This document shows positions 55,601-64,000 of a stretch of 64,000 nt of DNA, piece by piece. The position numbers were made by a program, and so were the translations under genes. The notes below the pieces were generated by a model. That model was not told where the DNA came from. It ran no database searches and saw only the letters and a program-made list of their open reading frames with translations. The stretch covers positions 1 through 64,000 of the forward strand of contig NZ_CABFMQ020000078.1 in the NCBI RefSeq assembly GCF_901905185.1, given 5' to 3'. Position 1 is the first letter of the stretch, and each line of letters starts with the position of its first letter. This stretch comes from Methylocella tundrae. GTDB taxonomy: Bacteria > Pseudomonadota > Alphaproteobacteria > Rhizobiales > Beijerinckiaceae.

Positions 55601-56185
55601 CTATTCCGGCGAGGCCTCGGGTGCGCAGCTCATGGCTTTCACCCTCTGTTCGGCCTCAAGCCTTTCGCTCGGAAAGGCGGCGAGGGCGTTGATAAGAACA
55701 ATTCCTTTTGTTGTCGGCGCGACAAGCCGCAGCTCCTGCGGCGCCTCGTCCTCTTCGTCCGAAGCCTCGAGGGACTCGAGTTGCTCGGCGGTGAGAACCA
55801 GCACGTCAATCTTGCCTCGCTGCGCCGCGCGCTCGGTCATCGAATAGAAAATTTCACCCGTCGGCGTGCGAAACGAGAGCGTGAGCATCCGGTCGGCGTC
55901 GACTTCGCCGGAAAGCCGCATCGGATTGCGCGACAGGTCGTAAAGACAAGCGCCCTGCGCAAGAGCCGGATCGGAGAAGGGCGCCCATTCGGCCTGAGGC
56001 GTCGCGCGCGGCAGCACGGTGAGTTCGCTGGTTTTCGCGAAGGCCGACAGACGGCTGAACGGGTCTTTCCCCTCATACCTTGGCAGATAAAAGACGGCGA
56101 GGATATGAACCGCGGCCGCCACGAACAGCACGCCGAGCAGCCAGAGGACGCCGGAAAGGAGGCGATCAAGACGGTTCATCGGCAT
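55601..56185 (-). CDS. DUF1254-like membrane-anchored protein
   Basis: The 194-residue protein has one N-terminal membrane helix at about 9-31 and a periplasmic domain of about 160 residues ending in a tail with KAMSCAPEASPE. The sequence HILAVFYLPRYEGKDPFSRLSAFAKTSELTVLPR is typical of the short DUF1254-type partner of DUF1214. Its start overlaps the end of the DUF1214 gene by 10 bp, so both are translated from one message. Confidence 0.65.
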   Translation of the reverse strand: MPMNRLDRLLSGVLWLLGVLFVAAAVHILAVFYLPRYEGKDPFSRLSAFAKTSELTVLPRATPQAEWAPFSDPALAQGACLYDLSRNPMRLSGEVDADRMLTLSFRTPTGEIFYSMTERAAQRGKIDVLVLTAEQLESLEASDEEDEAPQELRLVAPTTKGIVLINALAAFPSERLEAEQRVKAMSCAPEASPE

Positions 56186-56796
56186 GCTCCCCTGACGATC
56201 GTCGGCAGGCTCGATGCGTCGAAGGCGAGCGTCGCGGCGCTGAATTCAGTCTCATAGAGGCGCAGGACAAGGATGAAGCTCCTGTCGCTGCCGAGCGCCA
56301 GCCAGTTCCCCGGCCGGGCGTTATGCGACAGGGTGATGGCGAAGCCGCCATCGGCGGAGCGCAGGATTTCGCTGGAGGTGAAGCCGTTGCGCTCGGCCGG
56401 GTTCGCGATCAGCCGGCCCTTCGGCGTCATCACAGTCAGCGTCCAGTAGCGCGCCTGCGGCGTCTGCCCGCTCACCGTATAGTCGCAGGAGGCGTCGAAA
56501 CGATTGCCGGCGCTGTCATCCAGCGCGACAAAGCTGATGCCTTCCGATGCGCCGAGGGGGATCTCGCCCGAGAGAGCGAGCGTGGCGCGCGAATAAGGGT
56601 CGATATTGCCGGCGCCGTTCCTCGGCCAGGCGGTCCACGGACCCGCCTCGACGGCGCCGAAGCCGAAGCCGTTCCGCAGCGCCGCGAAAGTGACGCAAAG
56701 GCCGATCACGCCGCCGGCGACGCCGACGAGCAGGAACTTTCCGAGGAGGGCGGCGCGGTCGCGTAATCTGTGTCGGGAGGGGTCGCGGTAGAGCAT
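56176..56796 (-). CDS. DUF1214 domain protein
   Basis: The 206-residue protein has a membrane helix at about 18-40 (LLGKFLLVGVAGGVIGLCVTFAAL) and a periplasmic domain. The domain has GPWTAWPRNGAGNIDPYSRATLALSGEIPLG, FDASCDYTVSGQTPQARYWTLTVMTPKGRLI and GFTSSEILRSADGGFAITLSHNARPGNWLAL. These stretches are DUF1214-like. In larger proteins DUF1254 and DUF1214 are fused; here they are separate, overlapping genes. It lies 80 bp downstream of the PBP1A gene, on the same strand. Confidence 0.8.
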   Translation of the reverse strand: MLYRDPSRHRLRDRAALLGKFLLVGVAGGVIGLCVTFAALRNGFGFGAVEAGPWTAWPRNGAGNIDPYSRATLALSGEIPLGASEGISFVALDDSAGNRFDASCDYTVSGQTPQARYWTLTVMTPKGRLIANPAERNGFTSSEILRSADGGFAITLSHNARPGNWLALGSDRSFILVLRLYETEFSAATLAFDASSLPTIVRGACR

Positions 56797-56876
56797 GAGG
56801 TCTTTAAATCCGATCGATCCTGCTCGCTATGACCGCTGCCGATTGAATTGCATAGATGCGCAGAGAAGAGCGCCGC

Positions 56877-59072
56877 TCATCCGCCGCCCGGCAAAGCGGC
56901 CGGGCGAGCGGCCGAGGCTGCGCTCGCGCCGACGCCCGCGCCTTGCCGCAGCTTCTCAGCCGCCTCGATCTCGCTGGCGATGGCGCGCAATGTTTCGATC
57001 GAGCGGGACGACAGGCTTGCCGGTCGCTGCGGGGCGCCGCTGGCCGATGCGTCGGCTTCGGCGGCGGGCGGGGCGGGCGGCGCCGGCGCGGGGCGCCCCG
57101 GCAGAGGCTTCAGCTCGATGCCCTGATGCGCATAGGCCATGACGTCATGCCAGGTCGCAGCGGGCAAGGAGCCGCCGGTCATATTGTTCATCGAGGTGTT
57201 GTCGTCATTGCCGAACCAGACGGCGCCGACATAATTGCCGGTGAAGCCGACGAACCAGGCGTCCTTATAGCCGTTCGTCGTGCCGGTCTTGCCGGCGACC
57301 TCGATATTGTCGAGTTGCGCGCGCCTGCCTGTGCCGGCCAGAACAACCTGCAGCAGCATCGAATCCATCGTCACGATGGTGTCGGCGTCGATGATCCGGC
57401 GCGGCGGCGGCTCGTCGCGATCATGGCGGTAGATCACTTCGCCGCGGCCGTTGGCGATCTCGACGGCGGCATAAGGCGGCGCACGCAGGCCGCCGTTGGC
57501 GAAGGCGCAGTAGGCCGACGCCATATCGACCACCGTTACTTCATCCGCGCCGATCGGCAGCGACACTGTGTCGGGGAGCGGCGTCGTCAGCCCCATCAGC
57601 CGCGCGGTCTCGATGATTTTCGCGCGTCCCGCCTTCGGGCTGCCATTGCCGATGGCGATCGACAGCCGGACCGCGACCGTGTTCAGCGAGTGCGCCAGCG
57701 CCGTCACCAGAGGCAGCGAGCCGGCATATTTGTTCTTGTAGTTGCGCGGACACCAGTTGCCGATGCAGATCGGCGCGTCGACGACGATCGTCGTCGGCTT
57801 GAACTTGCCGGTCTCCAGCGCCGTCAGATAGACGAAGGGTTTGAACGAGGACCCCGGCTGCCGCAGCGCGTCGGTCGCGCGGTTGAACTGGCTCGCGCCA
57901 TAATCGCGCCCGCCCACCATCGCCCGCAAGGCGCCGTTCGGCTCGAAGATCACCATGGCGCTCTGCTTGGCGTGATAGCTCGCGCCATATTGGCGCAACT
58001 GATCCTCGATCGTCGCGTCGGCGTGTTCTTGCAGGCCGGAGTCGAGCGCGGTGCGCACGGTGAGGACGCGCTCATCGCCGAGCTTGTGCGCTTCGCTGAG
58101 CTTCTTCACCTCGTCATAGGCGTAATCAAGATACCAGTCCGGGCTCGTCGTCTTGTTGCGGTCGACGGGGGTCGCGGGATTGCGCAGCGCCGCGTAAATC
58201 TGCCCTTCCGTGAGATAGCCGGCGTCGACCATATTGTTCAAAACGTCATTGGCTCGCGCGCGTGCGGCCGGCAGATTGACATGGGGCGCATATTTCGTCG
58301 GCGCCTTGAAAAGGCCGGCGATCATCGCGGCCTCCGCCAGCGTGAGGTCGCGCACCGATTTGCCGAAATAGAATTGCGAAGCGGCCTGCACGCCGAAAGC
58401 GCCGCCGCCAAGATAGGCGCGATCGAAATAAAGCCGCAGGATCTCGCGTTTCGACAGCCGGAATTCGAGCCAGACGGCGAGATAGGCCTCTTTGATCTTG
58501 CGCTCGAGCGTGCGCTTGTTGGACAGAAAAATGTTCTTGGCGAGTTGCTGCGTGATGGTGGAGCCGCCCTGAACCACGGTGTCGGCCCGCGCATTGACGG
58601 TCAGAGCCCGCAACGTGCCGATCACGTCGACGCCGAAATGATCGAAGAAGCGCCTGTCCTCGGTCGCCAGCACGGCCTCGATCAGATTTTCAGGCAGTTC
58701 GTCGAAAGAGACCGAATCATCATGCTTGATGCCGCGCCGCCCGACTTCCTGGCCATAGCGGTCGAGAAAGGTCACGGCGAGGTCCTGCTTCTTCAGCCAG
58801 TCCTCGGAGGTTTCCTGAAAGGCGGGAACCGCCAGAGTGAGCGCGACGACGCCGCCCGCGATGCCCAGCGTAAGCGTCTCGCAGGCGAGCTCCACAACGG
58901 CGCGCCGCCAGCCGGCCACATGAAACCTGTCCATGAAGGCGGAAAAAGCGGCATAGCGTTCCTTGGCTTCTTCGCCGCCGCTAAAAAGCGACGAATCGAC
59001 AAAGGCGTCGAACGCCAGCAGGGCGCGCGCCGCCCTGCGCCAAAGCCGTGTTTCACGCAGGCGATCGAACAC
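56877..59072 (-). CDS. Bifunctional penicillin-binding protein 1A family
   Basis: This enzyme polymerises and crosslinks peptidoglycan. The 731-residue product has an N-terminal membrane helix at about 62-84 and a GT51 glycosyltransferase domain. That domain has Glu138 in ATEDRRFFDHFG, GGSTITQQLAKN at 169-180 and RKIKEAYLAVWLE. The transpeptidase domain has SSFK with active Ser408 and Lys411, SLNT, and KTGTT from Lys595. The C-terminus is Pro/Ala-rich. It begins with GTG 59072. Its context with DUF1214/DUF1254-like genes hints at envelope work, without showing a direct link. Confidence 0.93.
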   Translation of the reverse strand: MFDRLRETRLWRRAARALLAFDAFVDSSLFSGGEEAKERYAAFSAFMDRFHVAGWRRAVVELACETLTLGIAGGVVALTLAVPAFQETSEDWLKKQDLAVTFLDRYGQEVGRRGIKHDDSVSFDELPENLIEAVLATEDRRFFDHFGVDVIGTLRALTVNARADTVVQGGSTITQQLAKNIFLSNKRTLERKIKEAYLAVWLEFRLSKREILRLYFDRAYLGGGAFGVQAASQFYFGKSVRDLTLAEAAMIAGLFKAPTKYAPHVNLPAARARANDVLNNMVDAGYLTEGQIYAALRNPATPVDRNKTTSPDWYLDYAYDEVKKLSEAHKLGDERVLTVRTALDSGLQEHADATIEDQLRQYGASYHAKQSAMVIFEPNGALRAMVGGRDYGASQFNRATDALRQPGSSFKPFVYLTALETGKFKPTTIVVDAPICIGNWCPRNYKNKYAGSLPLVTALAHSLNTVAVRLSIAIGNGSPKAGRAKIIETARLMGLTTPLPDTVSLPIGADEVTVVDMASAYCAFANGGLRAPPYAAVEIANGRGEVIYRHDRDEPPPRRIIDADTIVTMDSMLLQVVLAGTGRRAQLDNIEVAGKTGTTNGYKDAWFVGFTGNYVGAVWFGNDDNTSMNNMTGGSLPAATWHDVMAYAHQGIELKPLPGRPAPAPPAPPAAEADASASGAPQRPASLSSRSIETLRAIASEIEAAEKLRQGAGVGASAASAARPAALPGGG

Positions 59073-59125
59073 GGCTCTGTGCTCCAGAATGAGACTCGGT
59101 GCGGTCTATCGGCATTGACCGCAGT

Positions 59126-59170
59126 TTAGAGCATTTTCGCGCCGGGTGGCTACCGCTTCGCATCATGGCG
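59126..59170. repeat. Dispersed AGAGCATTTTC-type repeat remnant
   Basis: TTAGAGCATTTTCGCGCC is followed by GGGTGGCTACCGCTTCGCAT. This layout (AGAGCATTTTC, GGTGGxTACC, GTTCGC-like) resembles a common rhizobial intergenic repeat. The distal arm is missing or diverged. Confidence 0.4.
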
Positions 59171-59328
59171 CTGCGATATAGGGGAAACATGGACGCATTT
59201 TGCGGTTTTTATGAATAAAGTCGCCTGGGGCGGACAGTGGCGTCAGGCCGAATTTGGCGCCATTTGACTTTCGTTGGCCGCGCGCCCCGATCTCGTGTTA
59301 AGTTGCTGGCAAAACATGGGGGGATTGC

Positions 59329-59535
59329 GTGACGATAGTCCATGATTTTGTTGAAGAATGGATCGAAATGCGTTCTAAGCTTCAACGGCAGCTTAAGCTT
59401 CTTGAATCCGGCGAAATGAGGACGGGACCTGACGTTGCCGCGAGCGCGAGGGACGCCACCATCATCCGCATCAGGAAATGGATTGATGAACTCAACGATC
59501 TCCTGAAGCAATATGCGCATGCCGACCGGACCTGA
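59329..59535 (+). CDS. Small conserved protein of unknown function
   Basis: The 68-residue protein is highly charged and helical, starting at GTG 59329: VEEWIEMRSKLQRQLKLLESGEMRTG, then ATIIRIRKWIDELNDLLKQY. The two helices could form a coiled-coil hairpin. I recall short proteins with the same LLESGEMRTG turn in Hyphomicrobiales, annotated hypothetical. Its GTG start follows GGGGGATT, which is a fair ribosome site. Confidence 0.65.
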   Translation: MTIVHDFVEEWIEMRSKLQRQLKLLESGEMRTGPDVAASARDATIIRIRKWIDELNDLLKQYAHADRT

Positions 59536-59653
59536 AGGCTAAAACCGCGCTTGCGCAGATTGCTCCAATGTTTGCAGCCGCTTTTGATCGAAATAGGGCG
59601 CTGATGTCCAGGACGCCCGGTTGCGCAACCCTTTGAGAGAATCGTCAAAGTTC

Positions 59654-60283
59654 ATGTCGCGGCAAGATGCAAAGACCGATGGCGCTTGCGCCGCGCCGAA
59701 GCGGCCCGCGCCTGCGGCCAAAGGGCTGACGCCGTGCGTCGAACCCACAGCCCGGCCCCGGCAGGATCTTGCGGCGGAAAAACCTTTTTGGCGGGAAAAA
59801 CCACTCGAAGAGATGAACAAGACGGAATGGGAGAGCCTTTGCGACGGCTGCGGACGCTGCTGTCTCGTCAAGCTCGAGGACGAGGACACGGGCGCGATCT
59901 ACTTTACCGATGTCGCCTGCAGGCTTTTTGACGCGGGCTCCTGCCGCTGCGCGGACTACGCCAATCGGCGGCGCAAGGTGCGCGATTGCATCAAGCTGAC
60001 GCCGGAGACCGCGCGCAGCCTTGCGTGGCTGCCGCCGTCCTGCGCCTATCGGCTGATCGCCGAGGGGCGCGATCTCGCCTGGTGGCATCCCCTGGTGTCG
60101 GGCTCGACTGAGACTGTTCATGAGGCGGGCGTTTCAGTGCGGGGGCGGGTCGCCGCCTTGGAGACCGAGATCAGGCTCGACGACTACGTCGATCACATCG
60201 TCGCCTGGCCCGGCAAGCGGCCGAAGGCCGCGAAACGGCGCGGCGCCGCGCCGGCCGCGAAGAGCAAAATCCGCGGCGGCTAG
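59654..60283 (+). CDS. YcgN-family cysteine-cluster protein (UPF0260)
   Basis: The 209-residue protein has an N-terminal Pro/Ala-rich tail of about 40 residues and then the UPF0260 core. That core has [37 protein letters not shown] with its CxxCxxCC cluster, [26 protein letters not shown], and [27 protein letters not shown]. The cluster suggests binding of zinc or an Fe-S cluster (the CxxCxxxCC domain family). Function is unknown. The ATG at 59654 is preferred to TTG 59621; neither has a strong ribosome site. Confidence 0.85.
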   Translation: MSRQDAKTDGACAAPKRPAPAAKGLTPCVEPTARPRQDLAAEKPFWREKPLEEMNKTEWESLCDGCGRCCLVKLEDEDTGAIYFTDVACRLFDAGSCRCADYANRRRKVRDCIKLTPETARSLAWLPPSCAYRLIAEGRDLAWWHPLVSGSTETVHEAGVSVRGRVAALETEIRLDDYVDHIVAWPGKRPKAAKRRGAAPAAKSKIRGG

Positions 60284-60386
60284 ACGCATCGCTCCGCGGA
60301 GATGTTTTGCCCGGCGCGGGTTTTGCGCCATCATCTGCGCCAAAACATGCGATAATTGTAATTGACGCCGGATCAGGGCCGCATCA

Positions 60387-61619
60387 ATGTCCGCTCACAC
60401 CGCAATCGACCGTGAAATCCGTTACGGCGCGCGCAATTACGCGCCGCTTCCGGTCGTCTTGGCGCATGGGCGCGGGGCGCATCTCTTCGATGTCGACGGC
60501 AGTCGCTACATTGACATGATGAGCGCCTATTCCGCGGCGAGCTTTGGCCATCTGCATCCGCGTCTCGTCAAGGCCATGCAGGGCCAGCTCGCGCGTCTCG
60601 ATATTGTCTCGCGCGCCTTCCATTCCGACAACCTCGGTGATTTTTGTCAGGATCTCGCAGACCTTGCCGGGCTTGACGCCTGTCTTGTCATGAACACCGG
60701 CGCCGAGGCGGTCGAGACGGCGATCAAGGCGGCGCGGCGCTATGCTTATGATGAGCTGGGGGCGCCGGACGGCATGGCCGAGATCATTGTCGCCAGCGGC
60801 AATTTCCACGGGCGCACGACGACGATCATCGGCTTTTCCGGCGATCCTGCGTCAAGGCGCGGTTTCGGCCCCTTCGCGCCGGGGTTCGTCACGGCGCCCT
60901 TCGGCGACCCGGAGGCGATCGAGGCATTGATTTGCCGCCGCACAGCCGCCGTCCTGATCGAGCCGATCCAGGGCGAGGCCGGCGTCATCGTGCCGCCGCC
61001 GGGGTATCTCGCGAGCCTCAGGCGCATCTGCGACCGACACGGAATTTTGCTGATCTTCGATGAGGTGCAATCCGGCTTCGGCCGAACCGGGCGCAATTTC
61101 TGTTTCGAGCATGAGGATGCAAGACCCGACGGCCTGATCGTCGGCAAGGCGCTCGGCGGCGGGCTGATGCCGGTTTCCGCCTTCATCGCACGGCGTGGCG
61201 TGATGGATGTTTTCGGCCCCGGCAGCCACGGTTCGACGTTTGGCGGCAATCCGCTCGCCGCGGCGGTCGGGCGCGAGGCGATCGCCGTGCTGCGCGATGA
61301 AGAACTTGCTGAGCGCAGCCGCATCCTTGGGCAGACGCTGTTGCAGGCGCTGCGCGCCGTCGACCATCCCGCGATCGTCGAGGTGCGCGCCAAGGGTCTC
61401 TGGGCGGGCGTCGAGCTCGACGTCAATCAGGTCAAGGCCAAGGAGGTCTGCCTCGCCATGATGCGGCGCGGCGTTCTCGCCAAGGAAACGCATGAGAGCG
61501 TGTTGCGATTGGCGCCACCCCTCGTCATCGCGGAAGCCGACCTCTTGCAGGCGGTCGACGTTTTTCGCGAGGCGCTGGACGAAGTCGGCGGCGCCCGTTC
61601 CGCGCGCTGCGCCGGGTGA
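60387..61619 (+). CDS. rocD: Ornithine aminotransferase
   Basis: The enzyme moves the delta-amino group of ornithine to 2-oxoglutarate, giving glutamate semialdehyde. The 410-residue class III aminotransferase has NTGAEAVETAIKAARRYAY, GNFHGRTTTIIGFS, IEPIQGEAGVIVPPPGYL, FDEVQSGFGRTG, and the Schiff-base Lys254 in LIVGKALGGG, with STFGGNPLAAAV after it. The N-terminal YGARNYAPLPVVLAHGRGAHLFDVDG is typical of ornithine aminotransferase rather than acetylornithine aminotransferase. putA follows 86 bp later, and its product uses the same glutamate semialdehyde pool. Confidence 0.9.
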   Translation: MSAHTAIDREIRYGARNYAPLPVVLAHGRGAHLFDVDGSRYIDMMSAYSAASFGHLHPRLVKAMQGQLARLDIVSRAFHSDNLGDFCQDLADLAGLDACLVMNTGAEAVETAIKAARRYAYDELGAPDGMAEIIVASGNFHGRTTTIIGFSGDPASRRGFGPFAPGFVTAPFGDPEAIEALICRRTAAVLIEPIQGEAGVIVPPPGYLASLRRICDRHGILLIFDEVQSGFGRTGRNFCFEHEDARPDGLIVGKALGGGLMPVSAFIARRGVMDVFGPGSHGSTFGGNPLAAAVGREAIAVLRDEELAERSRILGQTLLQALRAVDHPAIVEVRAKGLWAGVELDVNQVKAKEVCLAMMRRGVLAKETHESVLRLAPPLVIAEADLLQAVDVFREALDEVGGARSARCAG

Positions 61620-61705
61620 GGCCTCGACGGATCATCCGATTTTGGGCGCGGGGGCCTATATCTGGCGCCTCCCTGCGCAGTCCTGCCCCATGAGGTCTGA
61701 CCGCC

Positions 61706-64000
61706 ATGACGTCCGACGTCGCTTTTCCGCTTTTCTCCGCGCCCTATGCGCCGGCCGACGAGCCGATCGCTGCCGAACTTCTTCGTAACGCTTCGCTCGG
61801 CGCTCATGCGGAAGCGCGCATTGATCGCCTGGGCGCAAATCTGATCGCGGCCGCGCGCGGAAAAAAGACCTCGCGCATCGGCGGCCTCGAAGATTTGCTG
61901 CGCGAATATTCCCTTTCCTCGGAGGAGGGCCTTGCGCTGATGGTGCTCGCCGAAGCGCTGCTGCGCGTGCCGGATTCTTTCACCGCGGACCGTCTGATCG
62001 AGGAAAAGATTGGGGCCGCGTGCTGGAGTGGTCAGGGCGAGGCCCATGCCGGAGCGCATGGGTCTGAGCCTCTCCTTGTTTCAGCCGCCGCCTGGGCGCT
62101 CGGAACCACCGCCCGCATGATCGATAAAGGCAAGACGGCCGAGGGCGTCATCGCGGCGGCGGCGCGGCGCATCGGCATGGGCGCCTTGCGCGCCGCCGCG
62201 CGTCAGGCAATGCAGCTAATGGGTCAGCATTTCGTCTTCGGCGAAACCATCGAGGAAAGCTTGCGGCGCGCCTCGTCGCGCGAGGGCCGGTCAAACCGCT
62301 ACTCTTTCGATATGCTGGGAGAAGGCGCGCGCACGGCCGCCGACGCCGAAATCTATTTCAAAGCCTATGCCCATGCGATCGAGGCGATCGGAGCATCGCG
62401 CGCGGTCGCCGCAAACCCCGAGCGGCTTGGCATTTCGATCAAGCTTTCGGCGCTGCATCCGCGCTATGAGCCTTTATCCCGCACCCGGGTCCTCGCGGAG
62501 TTGACGCCGCGCGTTGTCGAACTCGCGCGCATGGCGAAGCGTCATGGTCTGCATTTCACCATCGACGCGGAGGAGGCCGATCGCCTCGAGCTTTCGCTCG
62601 ATGTCATCGACCGCGCGCTGGCCGACGAGCAGCTCAAAGGCTGGGGCGGCTTCGGCCTTGCCGTGCAGGCCTATCTCAAACGCTCGATCGCGGTCGTCGA
62701 TCATGTCGCGACGCTGGCGCGCCAGCACCAAAGGCGCTTGACGCTGCGGCTCGTCAAGGGCGCCTATTGGGACACGGAGATCAAGCGCGCGCAGGAGCGC
62801 GGTCTCGCCGACTACCCGGTGTTCACGCGCAAGGCGATGACCGATCTCAACTACATCGCCTGCGCGCGCAAGATGCTGGCCTTGCGGGCAAATATCCTGC
62901 CGCAATTCGCCACCCACAATGCGCTGACGGTCGCGACGATCGTCGCCATCGCTGATGGCGTCGACGGTTATGAGTTCCAGCGCCTGCACGGCATGGGCGA
63001 GGATCTTTACGCCGGCCTTCGCGACGAATTCCCGGGCGTCACCTGCCGCATTTATGCGCCCGTCGGCGCACATGCGAATCTGCTCGCCTATCTGGCGCGG
63101 CGCCTTCTCGAAAACGGCGCCAATTCCTCTTTCGTCGCGCGGCTCGGCGATCGCGATATTCCGGCCGCCGATCTCATGGTCCGGCCGCAGGCGATCGTCG
63201 GTGAGGCGGCGAACGCCCGCGCGTCGGCCTTGGCCTTGCCGCTGGATATTCACATGCCTTCGCGCAAGCTCGCCGCTGGCGTCGAATTCGGCGATTCCCA
63301 AGCCTTGAGCGCGCTGCTCGCGAGCCTGCCCCAGACCGCCGCGGCGCGGCAGGCGGCGGCAATCGTTTCCGGCGCAAAGACCAAACTGCGAAAAAAGGCC
63401 GCCATTCCAAAACCGGCGGGACCGACGCGCGAAATCCTTTCGCCGATCGACGGATCGGCGATTGGCGCCGTCGCCGACGCCGGGACGAGCGAGTTGCCGC
63501 AAGCCATGGATGAGGCGCGCGCGGGTTTCCGGCTGTGGTCGCGCCAGCCCGTTGATGAACGCGCCGCCTGCCTCGATCGCGCGGCGCAAAGACTCGAGGC
63601 GGAGGCGCCGCGCTGGCTGCGCCTGCTGCAGCTGGAGGCGGGCAAGACGCTGGACGACGCTGTTTCCGAATGGCGGGAGGCGATCGATTTTCTGCGCTAT
63701 TACGCCGCCTCGGCGCGCGATCGCTGGGGCTCGCCGCAATCCATGCCGGGTCCGACAGGCGAAGACAACAAGCTCCATTGTCACGGACGCGGCGTTTTCG
63801 TTTGCATCAGCCCGTGGAACTTTCCCCTTGCGATCTTCATCGGGCAGGTGGCGGCCGCGCTCGTCGCGGGCAATAGCGTCCTCGCAAAACCTGCCGAGCA
63901 GACGCCCTTGATCGCCATCGAGGCGGTCGCCCTGCTGCATCGCTGCGGCGTTCCGGCCTCCGCGTTGCGCCTCATTCCCGGCGATGGCGAGATCGGCGCG
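61706..64000 (+). CDS. putA: Bifunctional proline dehydrogenase / P5C dehydrogenase (5' part)
   Basis: PutA oxidises proline to glutamate in two steps. The window holds 765 codons with no stop up to the right edge; the full protein should be about 1000 residues or more. The FAD-binding PRODH barrel is visible, with DMLGEGARTAADAEIYFKAY, ISIKLSALHPRYEP, LRLVKGAYWDTEIKRAQERGL and FQRLHGMGEDLY. The aldehyde dehydrogenase domain begins near REILSPIDGSAIG and reaches VFVCISPWNFPLAIFIGQVAAALVAGN. The first 70 residues are not clearly a DNA-binding RHH domain, so it may lack the repressor function. It forms a likely unit with rocD. Confidence 0.93.
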   Translation, partial: MTSDVAFPLFSAPYAPADEPIAAELLRNASLGAHAEARIDRLGANLIAAARGKKTSRIGGLEDLLREYSLSSEEGLALMVLAEALLRVPDSFTADRLIEEKIGAACWSGQGEAHAGAHGSEPLLVSAAAWALGTTARMIDKGKTAEGVIAAAARRIGMGALRAAARQAMQLMGQHFVFGETIEESLRRASSREGRSNRYSFDMLGEGARTAADAEIYFKAYAHAIEAIGASRAVAANPERLGISIKLSALHPRYEPLSRTRVLAELTPRVVELARMAKRHGLHFTIDAEEADRLELSLDVIDRALADEQLKGWGGFGLAVQAYLKRSIAVVDHVATLARQHQRRLTLRLVKGAYWDTEIKRAQERGLADYPVFTRKAMTDLNYIACARKMLALRANILPQFATHNALTVATIVAIADGVDGYEFQRLHGMGEDLYAGLRDEFPGVTCRIYAPVGAHANLLAYLARRLLENGANSSFVARLGDRDIPAADLMVRPQAIVGEAANARASALALPLDIHMPSRKLAAGVEFGDSQALSALLASLPQTAAARQAAAIVSGAKTKLRKKAAIPKPAGPTREILSPIDGSAIGAVADAGTSELPQAMDEARAGFRLWSRQPVDERAACLDRAAQRLEAEAPRWLRLLQLEAGKTLDDAVSEWREAIDFLRYYAASARDRWGSPQSMPGPTGEDNKLHCHGRGVFVCISPWNFPLAIFIGQVAAALVAGNSVLAKPAEQTPLIAIEAVALLHRCGVPASALRLIPGDGEIGA

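Noticed and set aside
56856..59129. Plus-strand frame of 757 codons over PBP1A
   Set aside because: Antisense shadow; PBP1A shows all catalytic motifs.
62474..63940. Minus-strand frame of 488 codons over putA
   Set aside because: Antisense shadow of the proline dehydrogenase reading frame.

Overview
The window reads as a stretch of chromosome from a GC-rich alphaproteobacterium of the order Hyphomicrobiales (Rhizobiales). A relative of the Beijerinckiaceae/Methylocystaceae is likely, but I cannot name a species from sequence alone. The evidence is an aapJQMP amino-acid transporter, a PopZ/DUF2497 gene beside valS, MucR and ExoR regulators, an S2 protein with the long C-terminal extension seen in this group, DUF5330 beside sufE, an alphaproteobacterial GTTC-N7-GTTC LexA box, and several dispersed palindromic repeats of a type common in rhizobial intergenic DNA. 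Coding density is high and most genes are core genes. The only mobile DNA is the end of an IS5-type element at the left edge.

Layout. 1-800: IS5-family transposase end, a small secreted protein with a perfect 18-bp palindrome upstream, and a composite repeat. 0.8-7.9 kb: an anchored unknown protein, metC, the aapJQMP operon and a small exported protein. 8.0-12.7 kb: a JmjC/cupin-like protein diverging from dnaE. 12.9-15.7 kb: a copper-uptake pair, a DUF2946 protein and an OprC-like TonB receptor that keeps the CxxxM and HxM copper motifs. 15.8-18.5 kb: a 3-methyladenine glycosylase, a SnoaL-like protein and a lone GlcD-type oxidase. 18.6-20.9 kb: rpsB-tsf with an attenuator-like leader and a terminator. 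21-27.8 kb: a duplicated-Cys-module secreted protein, then the run PIMT-like methyltransferase, tolC, popZ, valS. 27.9-30 kb: mntH and mntR diverging around a candidate MntR box. 30.7-33.9 kb: exoR, a DUF1772 protein, a DUF72 protein and xthA. 34-36.1 kb: a class D beta-lactamase and a UbiH-family hydroxylase. 36.3-42.9 kb: gltA, gltX, comEC, lexA. 43-48 kb: an HPF/cold-shock-domain fusion, sodB, a membrane protein and oligopeptidase B. 48.5-52.8 kb: mucR, sufE, DUF5330, a PAS histidine kinase overlapping a peptidoglycan-binding membrane protein. 52.9-59.1 kb: a Pit phosphate transporter, small proteins, a DUF1254-like/DUF1214 pair and PBP1A. 59.3-64 kb: a small conserved protein, a YcgN-type Cys-cluster protein, rocD and the start of putA.

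Functional links. metC and aap concern sulfur-amino-acid and general amino-acid handling. The DUF2946 protein and the receptor form a probable copper-import unit. mntH/mntR form a metal-feedback pair. rocD and putA together convert ornithine and proline to glutamate. PopZ, the DivJ-like kinase, PBP1A and the peptidoglycan-binding protein point to polar growth and cell-cycle functions. MucR and ExoR are global regulators of surface polysaccharide and motility in this order. I found no CRISPR array, prophage, recognisable defence island, tRNA or rRNA. I did not find a convincing wholly new multi-gene system. The most useful leads are the OprC-like copper site, the HPF-CSD fusion, the unassigned perfect palindrome, the rpsB leader, the class D beta-lactamase and the overlapping kinase/peptidoglycan-binding pair.
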